Numbered from the stretch's first letter, positions 13,301 through 26,400 are shown. The stretch is DNA of 64,000 bases from Owenia fusiformis (GCA_903813345.2 CAIIXF020000001.1:37913366-37977365); one strand, 5' to 3'. The notes: generated by a model not told the origin, from the sequence alone. Made by a program: numbers and translations.

Positions 13301-16300
13301 AGGATACATTTTTATTTTGTAATAGTGACAAAGGAAACAGAATTAATTGCTCATATAATCAAATAAACCAGATATGAGAAAATTTCAATTCTGTGACGAT
13401 TAAGAAAAATGAGAGAGGGTATGGTTGTCACTAATGAGAGACCATTACTGCCACCCTTGATGCACTTTGATGACAGGCTCACAGCAAGTTCTCTCTGGTG
13501 TTGAGTGGCTTACACCATGTCTATCAAACGCACAATCTCAGCTAGAGAAACCTCCATACTGATATGTAATGTTTGTAAGTGTATATAAACATCTAATGAA
13601 ATTGGTAAATAGGAAATATTTTAAGTTTCACAAGCTGTAAAGGACCGTCCATGACAAGTAAAATGACATTGAACATGTCAGGCGCATGATGATTGTTGAT
13701 GTCAAAGTAAAACATACTGATTTATACTGGTCAGCTGTGATGCCCTGGACAAACAAGGGTAGAAATAATGGCCCGCGAAAAATGTTCTTCGGGAATGTTA
13801 ACGTATTTGGTTATGAAGATTCGAGCCAGGTCAATAACAAAACATGCGCCTCCTCCAGTTTTAGAGAGCTCGTGGTGAGAGGGGATTTGGTTGCTATGGG
13901 AGGGGGTTACGGTGCGTATTTCAGTGTTTCAGCATCTGGCAATACTAGATGATAACCACACTAAACAAACACATGCTTGTAGTTTGTTTAAGCAATGTTG
14001 ATGTTAGTAAGAAGCCAGCAATGTAGCTTGATATTCAAAGCGCGTGCCCATTATCAACTCTCACAGCGGCTTTATCAAAACGTTGATAACAAAGTGTGAA
14101 AGTTGCAATGGAGTTGTATGACTCGACATCCCAGGACACTTTCTTTTTTATTGCTACAGAATGTGGCTTGTTGTTGGAGAGCATACTGGTGTCAGATGTA
14201 TGGTTTATGTCGTGGTCTGGGGGATATAGGTTTCAGTTCATCGCTGTAGAGCACAGTGTCTCGACCACTAGAGTGTGATTGATGGGGTTGTTAAGAAACA
14301 AGTGTAGCAGCTTTATTCCGAGATTACATTTCCTAAACTGAAACCACACTGGACCAAACCTTTGAGCATACTTCAACATGACTCGTTTGCAGCTTCTCTG
14401 CTTACATCGTATATACTTTCATGGTCTTTCTTATTTACAAACCTACAAAGTTTTGTCTAAGCGTGTTTTGCATTTTCAAATCTGGGAAGTTATCTTTGAA
14501 AGTCAATCCTAGTTCAAATTGTCTTTGTAATTAATGTTCAATTTTCTTAGACTAATCATCAACAATGGACTTTTTGTTGATATCAACATCTGACAAATAG
14601 CTTGTGGTAAAACATAATTTATGTCCTTTGACTTTCTGCTTAACTAAAGGCGTCAACGAGACTGTGTTAGTAGAAGTTTGATTATGCTGTAAACCTTAGC
14701 AAAATACACAGGAGGAAACTGCTTACACCAACCTTAATTAGACCGCTATGCCACTAACCTATATGTTTAATTACAATCTAATTAATGAATATAGCTGTTA
14801 CACAAGACTCAGAAACACTTGAGAAATTCTCAGCAAGTTTCCGCAAGACTTGGAGGTATTCTGAAACCTGGTACCCAAATTAACAATGGGTTATTTAAAC
14901 AAAGAGGTTGATGGGAATAAACTCAAACCTCTCCACTGGAATGAGTAATTAACTTCAGAAGGCATTCTGGACAAAATACATTTAACTTACTATTGATATT
15001 AATCAACAAGTATACATCGTGAATTTAATCATACTTTTGTTAAAACATAAATTTTCAAATTCATCTATTTTATGTTTTGATTCAGTAACTTCATTTGGAA
15101 TGGAATTATCGATTTCCAAATCAAATCTGATCTCCAAAAAATATTCTGCAGGTAGTATATTTTTATGTTAGTTTAGTTGATGTCATAAGCTGTTTATTTT
15201 ATGCTTCAAACATAACACAAGAATTCCAGAATCGTAAATGTTGCTTGTAGTGGTTAGAGTGAGTATAAACAAGACCAGTTGAGATATGTTACACTCGATC
15301 CTCTAGACCATACCTTAGACCTACTTATATCCATGGACCTTAGAGAAAGATACACTGAGGAAATGTCTGGTTAAATGTTAGATCAGCATGAGATGAACTG
15401 TTCATAGGAGGCTAAGTAAACATACAGCAGGTCTCTCTCTAGGCTTCACTTACATATGAGATCCTTTTACACCTGTACCTGCATCAGCAGCAGCGTCTTG
15501 AAACGCATACCGACATCTTCCATTTTTACACATAAATCATACACCTTAGTTATGCAGACAGAATCCAAGGTCATGAGAAAATCAAGAAAAGTCAAAATTG
15601 TCAGATAAGGCATCTATTCACCTGATCGGTATCTCTTGAGCACCTTGGCAACATCCGCCAATATGAAATACACAACTCCTTCCTCGTTTTGATCACAAGA
15701 GTAAACCCATGGCTCATCGAATGTGCAACATTTCAAAAATAAATTTAATCTAAACAAACTTGCAAGTTTCTGATACATGTTTCTTTAAAGTATGATCCCT
15801 TTGATGATTGTTGCTTCTCTTAGCGTATGTTGCTTTTCAGGTGTCTTATTTCACGTGGCAACATCACTGTGGAGATCGCCCATGCTGATAGAAGCACTGA
15901 TATAGAAAGCAATAACACCTTAGATCTGCATGGGAAATATTCCTTTTGGTTGAACTACAAACACTATGTTTTTAGGTGCAATGGTGGTCTTTATACTTTC
16001 ATCATGATTTATATGTTCTTTTTTACAGACTTTGACATGCGATCATCGTTCATCTTTAGATTGATCACTGCTGTTAAATATATTGACTGAAGTCTGGTCA
16101 TCTCCTTCAATTTTTACTTTTACGATGACTCCTTTGTCATGAAGTATTGAAAGTGATAATTTGTTTTCATATATTATACTTTCTGTTGATTAGAAGAGTC
16201 TGATTATTTCGCTGAGGGTCGGGAGTGTGTCAACTGTGGGGCTATCTCCACTCCTCTATGGCGACGAGATGGAACTGGGCATTATTTGTGCAACGCATGT

Positions 16301-18019
16301 GGCCTTTATAACAAGATGAATGGCATCAACCGACCCCTTATCAAACCCCAACGCCGTTTGGTAAGTGGTTTTATTACTAACCAGGCTGTATCCCTTTCTG
16401 CATTCAGACCCTGTTGTAGACCCATACGCCAGCAAACACTTGGAGTGTGTCAGATGTCGGAGCGTCTTGTCATCAGCGTGGCCCCAAGAAGGAATGGAGT
16501 ACATCCAATGTACTATGTGCGGACTCTACCAGCGCCTCAATGGCTTCAACCACGCCATGGCCAAGACCGGCCCCATCAGGAGCTCTAGGCTGGTCAGTCA
16601 CAGTTTCTATCTTAGTAATAATCTTGCATGCAGAAAGGGAACGGCTTGGTCCTTATTTAATTAACGTCTATAATTGCATAGTCTGAAAAATGTACAAATG
16701 ATAAGCTTAGTAAAATACTAAAATAATAGATAAACTGTAACCTTATTTATCAGTTATCCGTACTTAATAATTACTATCAATTTTATATTCATAATTGTAA
16801 TAACGTTCAACTTTATTGTTACAGTCTGCATCAAGAAGAGTCGGACTTTCCTGTGCAAACTGCCATACTTCACAAACCACATTATGGAGGCGAAACAATG
16901 AGGGAGAACCTGTATGCAATGCATGTGGCCTCTATTATAAACTGCATGGGGTAAGTTAGTTAGTCACGTTAAAACGGCGTCCAGCTCATAGAAATCTAAG
17001 AGTTTGAAATATCATACATATCCTTACCAAGTATAAGACAGTATTTATTTCTAATGGTCGACTGAAAAAGATTATATCAATATTTTGAAAATACTTTCAG
17101 CTTACAAACCAAGACAATGTTAAGAACACTATGTTCAGTATTATATTAGTACATACATGCATAATTAATCTATAATGTATATGATATTGCAGGTCAATAG
17201 GCCATTGGCAATGAAGAAGGAAGGAATCCAAACGAGAAAGAGGAAACCAAAGAACATGGGAAAAGTCAGAAGCCCAATGAAGTCAGAACCGTCTTCAGGT
17301 ATACTATTTAATAATACAAAGTCCTCCACGTCTTTAGCTATTTTAATATGATAATTTGTGTTATGATCTTTAAGAGTAATATGTACGGATCTAGATTTTT
17401 AGGCTTTTATATTTTCTAAAATGGGAATAGTTGGAATAGTTTTTGGCATAGTTTTGATATCAGAGTACTTGTGGATTGATTCTTGCGTTATTCTTTGCTT
17501 TCTTAGTTTTGCTCTTGTGTTTTAGTCAAATTAAATGCATTGTTTTGAATGTTATATTGCATTAGACCAAACTTAGAAATGAAATGCTATTTTAACCTTT
17601 ACAATCATAATTTTAATTTGAACATGTCAGACAAAGTACACATTTTCAAAACGTGATTATTTTTGTTTTCAGATTTGAAGACCTCCGTTAGCTCACCATC
17701 AATGGGATCTCTGCACCAGGTCCATAATTCCCAGCAGAGTGCTGCATCAGCCATGTCCGTCATCCATAACACCGGCAACCACGGTCTCTCCGTTAACAAC
17801 ATGATGCTACCAGGCAATACTAACATAAGCACTCCAGATCATAGCCCTAATATAGGCAGTCCAGGTGCTGGTCTCAATCCGGCATCTCAAACTCAAAGTG
17901 TCTTCCCTACTCCCTCGCCTCCTAAAGCAGTTCCTGTCAAAATGGAGCCTGGAACTATTATGACACCCTCGCATCATGAAACTACCACCCTAAGCTCAGT
18001 CTCTGTGGGAGGAAATTGA
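10372..18019 (+). CDS. GATA456: GATA4/5/6-class zinc finger transcription factor
   Basis: Coding exons are 10,372-11,044, 16,194-16,360 (or alternative 16,408-16,592), 16,825-16,950, 17,193-17,298 and 17,673-18,019. They join in frame with GT-AG introns and encode 472 residues (478 with the alternative exon). The N-terminal region is rich in Ser, Pro and Tyr and carries NPVYVPTTR and the RFTFPPTP and YPDISAW patches seen in GATA factors. The N-finger is CVNC-X17-CNAC with [12 protein letters not shown], and the C-finger is CANC-X17-CNAC with LWRRN. A basic tail [11 protein letters not shown] follows. The linker [13 protein letters not shown] and the tail match vertebrate GATA4/5/6 rather than GATA1/2/3. 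The protein should bind WGATAR sites in the nucleus; relatives specify endomesoderm, heart and blood. The C-terminus has VKMEPG, like the IKTEPG of GATA4 and a possible SUMO site. Confidence 0.95.
11045..16193 (+). other. Second large GATA intron (5.1 kb)
   Basis: Bounded by donor GCAG|GTAACA and acceptor TGTTGATTAG. It holds short open frames (for example 13,686-13,952) with no recognisable protein domain, and no clear repeat. I see nothing else in it; regulatory DNA is possible but not visible by eye. Confidence 0.6.
16194..16360 (+). CDS. GATA456: GATA exon A: canonical N-finger
   Basis: This 167-base exon enters in phase 1 (completing a Glu codon with the G at 11,044) and leaves in phase 0 (RRL|). 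It encodes EGRECVNC, 17 residues, then [12 protein letters not shown] and the basic [10 protein letters not shown]. All four zinc-binding Cys, the Trp and the DNA-contacting Arg pair are present. The intron behind it, down to exon B, is only 47 bases. Confidence 0.93.
16408..16592 (+). CDS. GATA456: GATA exon B: diverged alternative N-finger
   Basis: This 185-base open exon is preceded by CTGCATTCAG and followed by a donor GTCAGT. It has the same phases as exon A (in 1, out 0). Joined to 11,044 it reads [17 protein letters not shown] and continues CX2CX17CX2C with the second pair in [12 protein letters not shown], so all four zinc ligands and the exact 17-residue loop survive. The usual LWRRDG is AWPQEG, so the DNA-contacting Arg pair is lost. 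It appears to be a duplicate of exon A. Splicing A directly to B gives an immediate stop (ACC CTG TTG TAG), and skipping both shifts the frame, so exactly one of A or B can be used. Transcripts are needed for proof. Confidence 0.82.
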
Positions 18020-18700
18020 CAGACATGGTAGCTATAGACGTGTGAGTAATGAACAGTGACTGAAATTCTGCATCTCTATGGTGCCATAAAATGATAGTCT
18101 TTATGGACAACATGACAATGTTGAAAGGGTCTTGGGGACAATATGGCGCTATCAAAAAGAAGGAATGTCAACTGAGACTATGGTCCGGCAGAGAAAACGT
18201 TATGCACCATCATGACAGTGACTACCTCGGGCTAGCATAAGACAGGGTGCAGTAATATATCATGAACTATGCCTGCAGATCTTGCCATTTTTATGTCACA
18301 TTGGTGCCGATAACAAACGTGAATACAGTGATGTCAAGGCAGACATTGCATGACGAAATATGTCATGTTAATTCACTGTGATAACATTGTGTCTTGATTT
18401 TCTTGATTTCTAGCATCATGCTGAACAAGGAAAATGTGTGATAGAGTGTGATAATATAGTCTTAGGAAAATTAAAATAGTACAATTGTGTGGTAACACCA
18501 CCGCACAATACATACCATGAATAACTTCACAATTATTCACTAATGATAATATCATAATGATGTTGTATTATAAACAATATTGGGATAGATTGAGTTCCGT
18601 TTAATTCATATTGTTTATAAAATCACATTATTTTGGGTTAAGGACATTTATATCAAAGTAGACTACATGACACTTAATTTTCATTCATTGTATTGTCTAA
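18020..18700 (+). other. GATA 3' UTR and flank, no other gene
   Basis: The sequence after the GATA stop codon is AT-rich, with no supported coding exon. The first canonical AATAAA signals I noticed downstream lie beyond the next fold-back element (near 19,889, 20,014 and 20,486), so the 3' UTR may be long and include that element, or may use a variant signal. The end cannot be placed without transcripts. Confidence 0.4.
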
Positions 18701-19197
18701 TGGCCTAGTCACATAGCCCGGCCGATGAGGTTCCGATGAGCCAGCGATGCAATTTTCACCGAACTCGGCCGAACACCGGCCGGACACCGGCCGGACATCC
18801 GTGGCGTTTGTTGCTTAAAACCGCATCGGTGGCAGCTCGGTGAAATTTTAACTTCGGAGTTAAATTTCACCGGGCTCTCACCGAGCTCCCTCATCGCAGC
18901 CCCATCGTAACCACATCAGAACACACGTCGGCCGGTGCACTTCCGAGTATCGGTCGGTGTCCCGTGCATCTGAGACAACCAGAGGACGAGGTTTTTTTAA
19001 CGGACACCGGCCGAGCTCCGACCGAGCTCCGGCCGATGTGGGACAGAGCCTTGGAAAGTATAGTACCTGAAGATGTCCGGACGGAGTCCGTTCACGTCAC
19101 CGAGCTCTGCTTCCGATGAGGAGAGCTCGGTGGCACCAAAAAAATCCACCGAGCTCTACCGATGCCGGACATCGGCCGGGCTATGTGACTAGGCCAT
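18701..19197. mobile_element. GC-rich fold-back element (about 0.5 kb)
   Basis: The ends are exact inverted copies for at least 27 bases, beginning TGGCCTAGTCACATAGCCCG and ending with its reverse complement. The interior is unusually GC- and CpG-rich for this window and is built from many copies of ACCGAGCTC and CACCGGCCG words. There is no coding potential. It looks like a non-autonomous terminal-inverted-repeat DNA element (MITE). I could not define a clear target duplication, so the superfamily is unknown. Confidence 0.8.
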
Positions 19198-19344
19198 AAC
19201 CAACTTCAAGTGCAATTTATCAAATCCAATATAATCCTAGTCTATACTGCTGATTAAATTAAGTGCTGAAGTTCATAAGAGATGTTATTTCCATTTTACC
19301 TGTGATTTATTGGATATTATACAAGTTATATCCACTTAATCGTA

Positions 19345-19735
19345 CAAAATATGACAGTGGTCACACTTAAATGAGTTGGATACCAATGGACTTGGTCTCC
19401 ATAACATCAGTAAGATGAAAGTGGTTACCCTGTAGCTGACTTGTGTTCAAAACAGTGGTATTGGAATCCACAAAATTTCAACAAGATGAAAGTGGTCACC
19501 CAGTAAATGATTTGTGTTCAAATTACAGTAGTCTTGGCATCCACAAAATTTCAACAGGATGAAAGTGGTCACCCAGTAAAATTACAGTGGTCTTATTATC
19601 TACAAAATTTCAACAAGATGAAAGTGGTCACCCAGTAAATGATTTGTGTTCAAATTACAGTGGTCTTGGTATCCAAAAAATTGAAGGCTGAAAGTGGTTA
19701 CCCTGTAAATGATTTGTGTTCAAAACCAGTGGTCT
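19345..19735. repeat. Minisatellite, about 70 bp unit, roughly five copies
   Basis: Units start with GATGAAAGTGGT(C/T)ACCC at about 19,413, 19,484, 19,558, 19,616 and 19,686 (the last slightly changed). Each unit also holds TTTGTGTTCAAA and CACAAAATTTCAAC words. One unit is shortened to about 58 bases. It is non-coding and lies in the 3' flank of the GATA gene. Confidence 0.85.
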
Positions 19736-21060
19736 TCTACTGCTGTTTTAGGTCCAAGTGGCCCACAAGGCTCGGGACATTATAGCAATATGCATAAGCA
19801 ATCAAATACGCATTAATTATGTAAATAGTTTATACTTCAAATATTGGAAGGAACGTACCAATACAATATTTACTACAATATTTTAGAGAGAATAAATGCA
19901 TTCACCATAGGTGCCTTTTGAAAATGTAAATTGAAAGACTTCACATAATGACCTGTATTTACAAATATATTTTGGATATCTCAAATATTGCATTGTGATT
20001 TTCTCCATCCTATGAATAAACTGACGATAATATAAAAACATACCTATATATATTTAATTTAATTTTGCATAATCATAAGTGCATTAGTACTACATGCTGT
20101 ACATATCAAAAGGATACATTTTATTGATAATTTATAGTTGCATTTCTCTATAAACCTGTATATATAGTTAGTGTATAGATAGTATAAGTCGAAAGTACAC
20201 CAAGAGCATTGATTCCAATGTGCCAAAACTAACAGGCTGCTGCTGTTATATTTACTCAACAGAATATTTTATAACATAAGTCATATCGAAAAATGTAAAA
20301 AGCACGCAAAATGTGAGTTTATAGCTGATGAAATGCATTAAAGAAAATACATGTAAAATATCACTATTTTGTGCATAATTGTGTTTATATAAAATTCATA
20401 TTGGATGATCATATTGTTTTAGTGCATGCGATGTATAGATTAACCCTAAATTATGACAGGTGTAAATTGTAATTAATTTATTACAATAAATGTAAATATA
20501 AAATTTACGTCCATTGTTCAGTTTTATTATCAGGGTAACAAGTATTATTTTCACCAATGGCTGTCTCAGATTCCATATTCACCAAATAATATAATTTTGA
20601 TCGAAGCTCATCCAATGGGAGTATGTAATATAGCGTAATTGTCAGTGGATATTGTCATCATGATCTATGATGCAATTTGAGCTGAAATAAAAAGGCCTAG
20701 AATGAAAAGAAAAAACTCGAGAGAAGCATTGCTAGGCAAACAACTACACTCCCAAAAAAAGTTTATGTTTATGTTTGACCCACCCTCATATCAGGAAAGT
20801 CTGCAACGTGTGCGGGGAAATGAACGCTTTTTACAGTGTCATGTGTCTCAACCTCTATGACCTAAACTATCCTATGTCACATTTGCTCCAGCCCTTATAC
20901 TGCCTGCCTAGCCACTACAGCATCCACGTGCCCCCTTACATTCTTAAATAATAACTTTGACGACTTGAAAGAATATTGTATGTCCATTAATTATCTGTAT
21001 ATGTGAACTAACAAATGAATAAAAACACGTGTCAAAAATCGATGTGTAAAGTTTTTTTTA
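19736..21060. other. AT-rich spacer with candidate polyA signals
   Basis: No gene is supported. AATAAA occurs near 19,889, 20,014, 20,486 and 21,019 on the plus strand and could serve a long GATA 3' UTR. Otherwise I see nothing. Confidence 0.35.
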
Positions 21061-21074
21061 ATTTTATTTCCTTA

Positions 21075-22195
21075 GAAGGAATTTCCAAAATTTCCTAAGT
21101 TTGTTGATGAATATTTAGTGCAGGAGAGGGTGTCAGTCTCTTAATAAAGAATACGTTTCATAACATCTGACCATGGGTGTGAACGGAACATTGCACGAAA
21201 TGTATTTTTGTATCGAGTTCTAAGTCTTGTGACACTAAAGCCAGAATCAGATATATTAGGGTGAGAAAAATTACAAACAACACAATTGACATATTGATCT
21301 ATTCCTTAAAAATCTCTAATACAATATCAGATAATCTCCAAAAAGATTCACGATATTTTATAAATTGGTGTGGTTATTTAGGATTCAAAGTTCAAAAATA
21401 GCCATTCTTACAGAAAAATAATACATTATTGTAAAAATCTTTTCAAAAACATTTTCCTGAAATAAAGTGTGCACTGGGGATTTTTAGAAAATAGACATGA
21501 ATTTCCAAAATTTCTTAAGTTCTCAAAGGAAACGTTTCATAACATCTGTTCCGTGTGAACGGAACATTGCACGAAATGTATTTTTGTATAGAGTTCTAAG
21601 TCATTAGATATATTAGGGTGAGAAAAATTACAGACAACACAATTGACATATTAATCTATTCCTTACAATCTCTAATACAATATCTCCCAAAGGATCACGC
21701 TATTTTATAAATTGGTGTGGTTATTAAGGATTCACAGTTCAAAAATAACCATTCTTATAGAAAATAATACATTATTGTAAAAATCTTTTTAAAAATCGTT
21801 TTCCTGAAATAAAGTGTGCACTGGGGATTTTTAGAAAATAGACATGAATTTCCAAAATTTCTTAAGTTCTTAAAGAAAACGTTTCATAACATTGCACGAA
21901 ATGTAGAGTTCTAAGTCATTTTGTGACATTAAAGCCAGAATCAGATATATTAGGGTAAGAAAAATTACAGACAACACAATTGACATATTGATCTATTCCT
22001 TAAAAATCTCTAATACAATATCACCCAAAAGTTCATGATATTTTATAAATTGGTGTGGTTATTCATGTTATTAAGGATTCAAAGTTCAAAAATGACCATT
22101 CTTATAGAAAAATAATACATTATTGTAAAAATCTTTAGAAATCGTTTTCCTGAAATAAAGTGTGGACTGGGGATTTTTAAAAAATAGACATGACA
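21075..22195. repeat. Three-copy tandem repeat, 350-420 bp unit
   Basis: Three related units begin with GAATTTCCAAAATTTC near 21,078, 21,498 and 21,846. Each unit continues through AACGTTTCATAACAT, ATATATTAGGGT, AATTGACATATT, AATTGGTGTGGTTATT and GTGCACTGGGGATTT. Units differ by short deletions (period 420, then 348). The unit is AT-rich and non-coding. It resembles a short satellite block or a locally amplified element. Confidence 0.85.
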
Positions 22196-23481
22196 AGGAA
22201 TAACACGAGTGAGGAATATTTTCAAGATCTGATTCTCTCTTTAAAGTTTGGACGCATTTAACGCAGTTGTTAAATTGTAGATTTTAGAGTAATAAGGAGT
22301 ATTTACAGATACCAAACCAAAGAACATAACATTTAAGCTCCTATTGATTCATTTATTTTCCTCATTCATTTTAATTTCAGTGATATTCTTCAAATAAACT
22401 ATATTTTCTTCTTTTGAACATTCTCAACAAAGCCACGGAATAATTCTTATTTGTCATTTTTATTTCCACATAACATGGTTAAAAAATAAAAAAGACATTT
22501 ACACACTTTCTTTCCTGCTCCTTCTACATGATAATCCTCCTCACCTGACATCTATATTCAAAGTCGTGAATTTTAACTTAACATGTAAAAGTATCAGTGA
22601 AAAGTTCACATAGCTCTCCTGTAATTTTTGTGTCATTCTGATTGGTTTACCTGCATTATAGGCCTTAACAATTGTCAATATTCTTAGAGAATGTCTCTAT
22701 ATGATTGCTTCAAATTTTTCCTAAGAATTAAGACATTTTCAATATATATGTTCCCATGGCAACCATTTAATAATAATAACATTAAAATAATAACATTTCA
22801 AATATGGCAAAACAATGTTTCAACATGACCTTTGGAAATTGAAAGATAAAGCCACAATTTGTGTATTCTGGGTAGAGGGTAACGTGAACCTACATGTTTA
22901 AAATTAAATAAAAAATAATGCAATACAATACAATATCAGAGAGCACATGTGCCATACAATGTTGGAGACACACGTGCCATCCCATGTCTAAGACACAGTT
23001 CCTACAGAATGTCTAAGATACAATGTCATTTACGATAAAATAATTACAACTAAGACCCATAAGCCATGAAATACAAGATACGACATAACAACATTTCTAT
23101 GACATGATGCTTGAGCCATACAATGTCTCAGACATATGTGAACATGCAAAATGGCCCAGATATCAGTGATCTTCCCAGCATTAAAGCAAGTTGACCAGCA
23201 CCCTCCTGAAATTTTGAAAATAGGCTTGCACCCACCTGAAAGTCCATTTGCACCCACTTGAAAATGCTAAAAATCATGAAAAATAGGCATATTTTGAGTA
23301 ATTTTGATCTGAATTGTGAAAATGAGAATTTTGCACCCATTTGAGAACAAATCCTGTGGAGATCACTGGATATACATACAATATGATGTCTGAGAGTGAG
23401 ATACAAATAGCATAATACCTAGACAATTGTTCACTATCCAATACCTGATCAAAATATTAATCAATAATTCAGTATGATTTT
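22196..23481. other. Spacer downstream of the BCLAF1/THRAP3-like gene
   Basis: No coding exon is supported. At 22,940-23,125 there is a degenerate repeat of words such as CATACAATGT and CTAAGACACA. At 23,215-23,345 short copies of GCACCCACTTGAAAA recur, which create an artefactual minus-strand open frame. The minus-strand gene's 3' UTR probably occupies part of this stretch. Confidence 0.4.
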
Positions 23482-26400
23482 CTAAGAAATCATGGCATTA
23501 AGAGGCTGTGGTTCTAAGGCAGCCATGTCATCAAATTGTTCGGTAACAGTCTTGTTGGTGTCCTCTTTTTTGTCACCAGGGGCTTTAGCATTATCTTTGG
23601 ATATAGCGTTATCATTAGAATCCTGCTTATTGTCCCCAGATGATGTTTTATTTTGGTCACTTTTTGAATCATCAGTTTTTGTGTCTTTACTTTCTTTATC
23701 CTCTGATTTGGACCGGGTTTTCTTCTTCTTGTGGCTTTTGTGTTTATGCTCCTTCTTACTCTGTTTATCGGCTTTGTCAGTAACAGACTTCTCCTCTTTG
23801 TTATCTTCAGTTGTGCTAGAGGGTTCGTCTTCAACATCCTGGAACTTATCGTGTCTCCATGTACTATCTGCTGCAGCTGGAAGTGTATGTATACTTGTGT
23901 GATACGTTTGTAGACAATTAATTCAATTTCAGATCAATTCCATCCTCTCTTAGAATGTACTTTAACTTTATCATTTCTTTCTTTTTCAAATTAATTTGTT
24001 GTTCCATTTTATAAATGCATGCATACAAACAAATAGTAATAATGGACATCTACCACTATAACAATGATATACGAGTTCATGGACATAAAAATTAACTTTG
24101 TTTCTTATCCTTACTTATTCAACACAACTAAAGTACAACTTACAGCGTATACTGCGCCCTCTTCCCCTTCCCCTGTATGACCTAGGAGATGCAGATCTAG
24201 ACCTAGATCTAGTAAAGTTGCTGGAGCTTCTAGACCAGTATCCGCCTCCACGTCTCACAAGGCCAAATGACCTTCCACGGCCCCTGAATCCACCTCTGAA
24301 GCCACCACGACCTCCTCTGCTTTCTCTATTATCATGCTAAAAAGAAGTACTAGTATATTGCAATTTTTAAAATCCTTTGCTTGAGCTTGACTTCATCTTA
24401 TTTTCTCTGCAAATGATTCTACCTGTATATAATCAGATTATTTAGTTAGAAAATCATAAACCAAAATACAAAAGAGCATTTGAGACTATTGAGATCTTGA
24501 GATTATTGAGATCTCATAAGCTACAACACAGTAAAATAATCTAAAACAGAAAGATGGCAATGTGGCTAGCCAGTGAGGATTTTAATCATTTTAAATAACT
24601 TGTTCAATCAAATAAACAGACAGAACAGAAATCCAGTAGTTTCTTGATATTAGACTACTATGCAGTTTGAAAAAATCAAATTCCTTCATGTTTTGGTATA
24701 GCAAAGGGTGACAGGGTCTACCTGCAAAGTCCATTGTTTAATCTGTTAGGCAAATCTAGACTTCCTATCAGTAAATGAAGTTTTATATTTCAATCTAAAT
24801 TTACCTAGCATGCTCAAAATCTTATCAGATGTTGGTAAAAGTGTACCTGATGAAATATCAGCATGAATAAGATCTTGCGTCTGTAAAAATCCAAGTTGAA
24901 AGGATACGATTTATTCAAAATTGAAAAAGGTCATCAATGAATTTATGCAGCATGCCCAAAACCTTATCAGATCTTGCAAGTTAGCATTTCCCTAGAATTA
25001 GACAAGATTTATTGAGCCCCAGACTCCCCACCTGGACAAGGGCACATATATCAGTACAATACAATACATGTATTTAGCACTTTGAAAAAGAGTGATAAAA
25101 ACTTACCTCATAATATTGGTCCTTTTTTGGGACCATCTCAGGGTTTGTCAGCCATGGTTCGTATGGCTTGTCTTTGTTTGGTCTCTGTGAGAAATCTGGT
25201 GGTGACGAACCCCTGCGGATGCCAACTGAAAAAAGGGGTTCATGAATTATTTGAAATTGCGTCAAGATATAGATGAGCACACCCTGTAATGAAAGAGCAG
25301 AACAATGGAAAAAATTCAATTTTTCTGCTCTTTCAAAAAAGGGTTTAAAAGATGACAATTTTTCATGTACATGTACTATTTTATGAAATTTCCTAAGATC
25401 TAATTGTCTTTTACAATATACCAATTTTTCAAGTTAACTGAAATTCAAAAATCCTATTCATAAGCAATAATAGCCTCCTGTCTATTGACAACAGAGAGCA
25501 GATGTTTAAGGAATTTTAAAGATGTCATGTATAATGAAAAAGTCAGAATCAAATATTCCATTTAAAATAAAAATTTGATATTACAGTAACACATAATTGG
25601 TAACTGGAACATAAGTAGAACGTAGAAACATAACCCAGATAAAATATTCTTCTTTTTTCTGCCTTGTTCAGCTTTCTCCCTCAATTGAATCAAGACCAGA
25701 AGGCCCACATAGTCTAATCTATGGACATTACAATGTCATACAATAATGTCATAATGAAAGAAACAAAATCCACTGTAGTCTCCCCTGGCAAAATGTATCA
25801 TGATCAAGAATAAAACAAATTTAACAAATTAGGCCCCAATCAGTTCAATAAGCAAATATTTAATTTAGAAGGGATACATTTTGTATTTTGCAGAGTTCAG
25901 AACAGAGTTGCAAAAATACTGAATAGACTACTATTTTTCAACCACATACATTAATTCAGTTATTTGAACAATTATTAACTTTTTGAGGCCTACAACATAT
26001 AAACATAATGATTGGTCTATTATTAATAGGCTACTTAACAATTTACAGATGCAACACAATATCAAACTAATAGTATAAAATATACTAGCCTGCTAAAATA
26101 GACACTTCATGTATTGTAAACTCAGTGTACAAAATCCCAAATTAAAATTCTCAGTTCAGTCCATCCAACAGATGTAATTTTGTACTTTATTTTCACAAGG
26201 AAGTTTACATCCAGCATTTTATATTATTCTATAAATCTAGTATCATATCCAAGCTTGGGCTAAGAGTAGTCATTTTATGAATTGAACAGTGCGGTTGTTT
26301 ATAATTTTTACCATTTTCTGGTTCATTTGCAGAGTGTTATCTTCAACATTGAGGTGTCATTTATTTTTACAGTAAACTGGTGTTTCACAGGTTTTGCAGA

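Noticed and set aside
13686-13952. 88-residue open frame in the second GATA intron
   Set aside because: No recognisable motif and no flanking exon of compatible phase.
16286-16588. Read-through of exon A across the 47-base gap in one frame
   Set aside because: It would read exon B out of its finger frame and destroy the zinc motif; the splice sites on both sides are good.
23128-23406. Minus-strand ORF with repeated WVQMDFQVGA-like words
   Set aside because: Produced by degenerate copies of a short DNA repeat, not by a protein domain.
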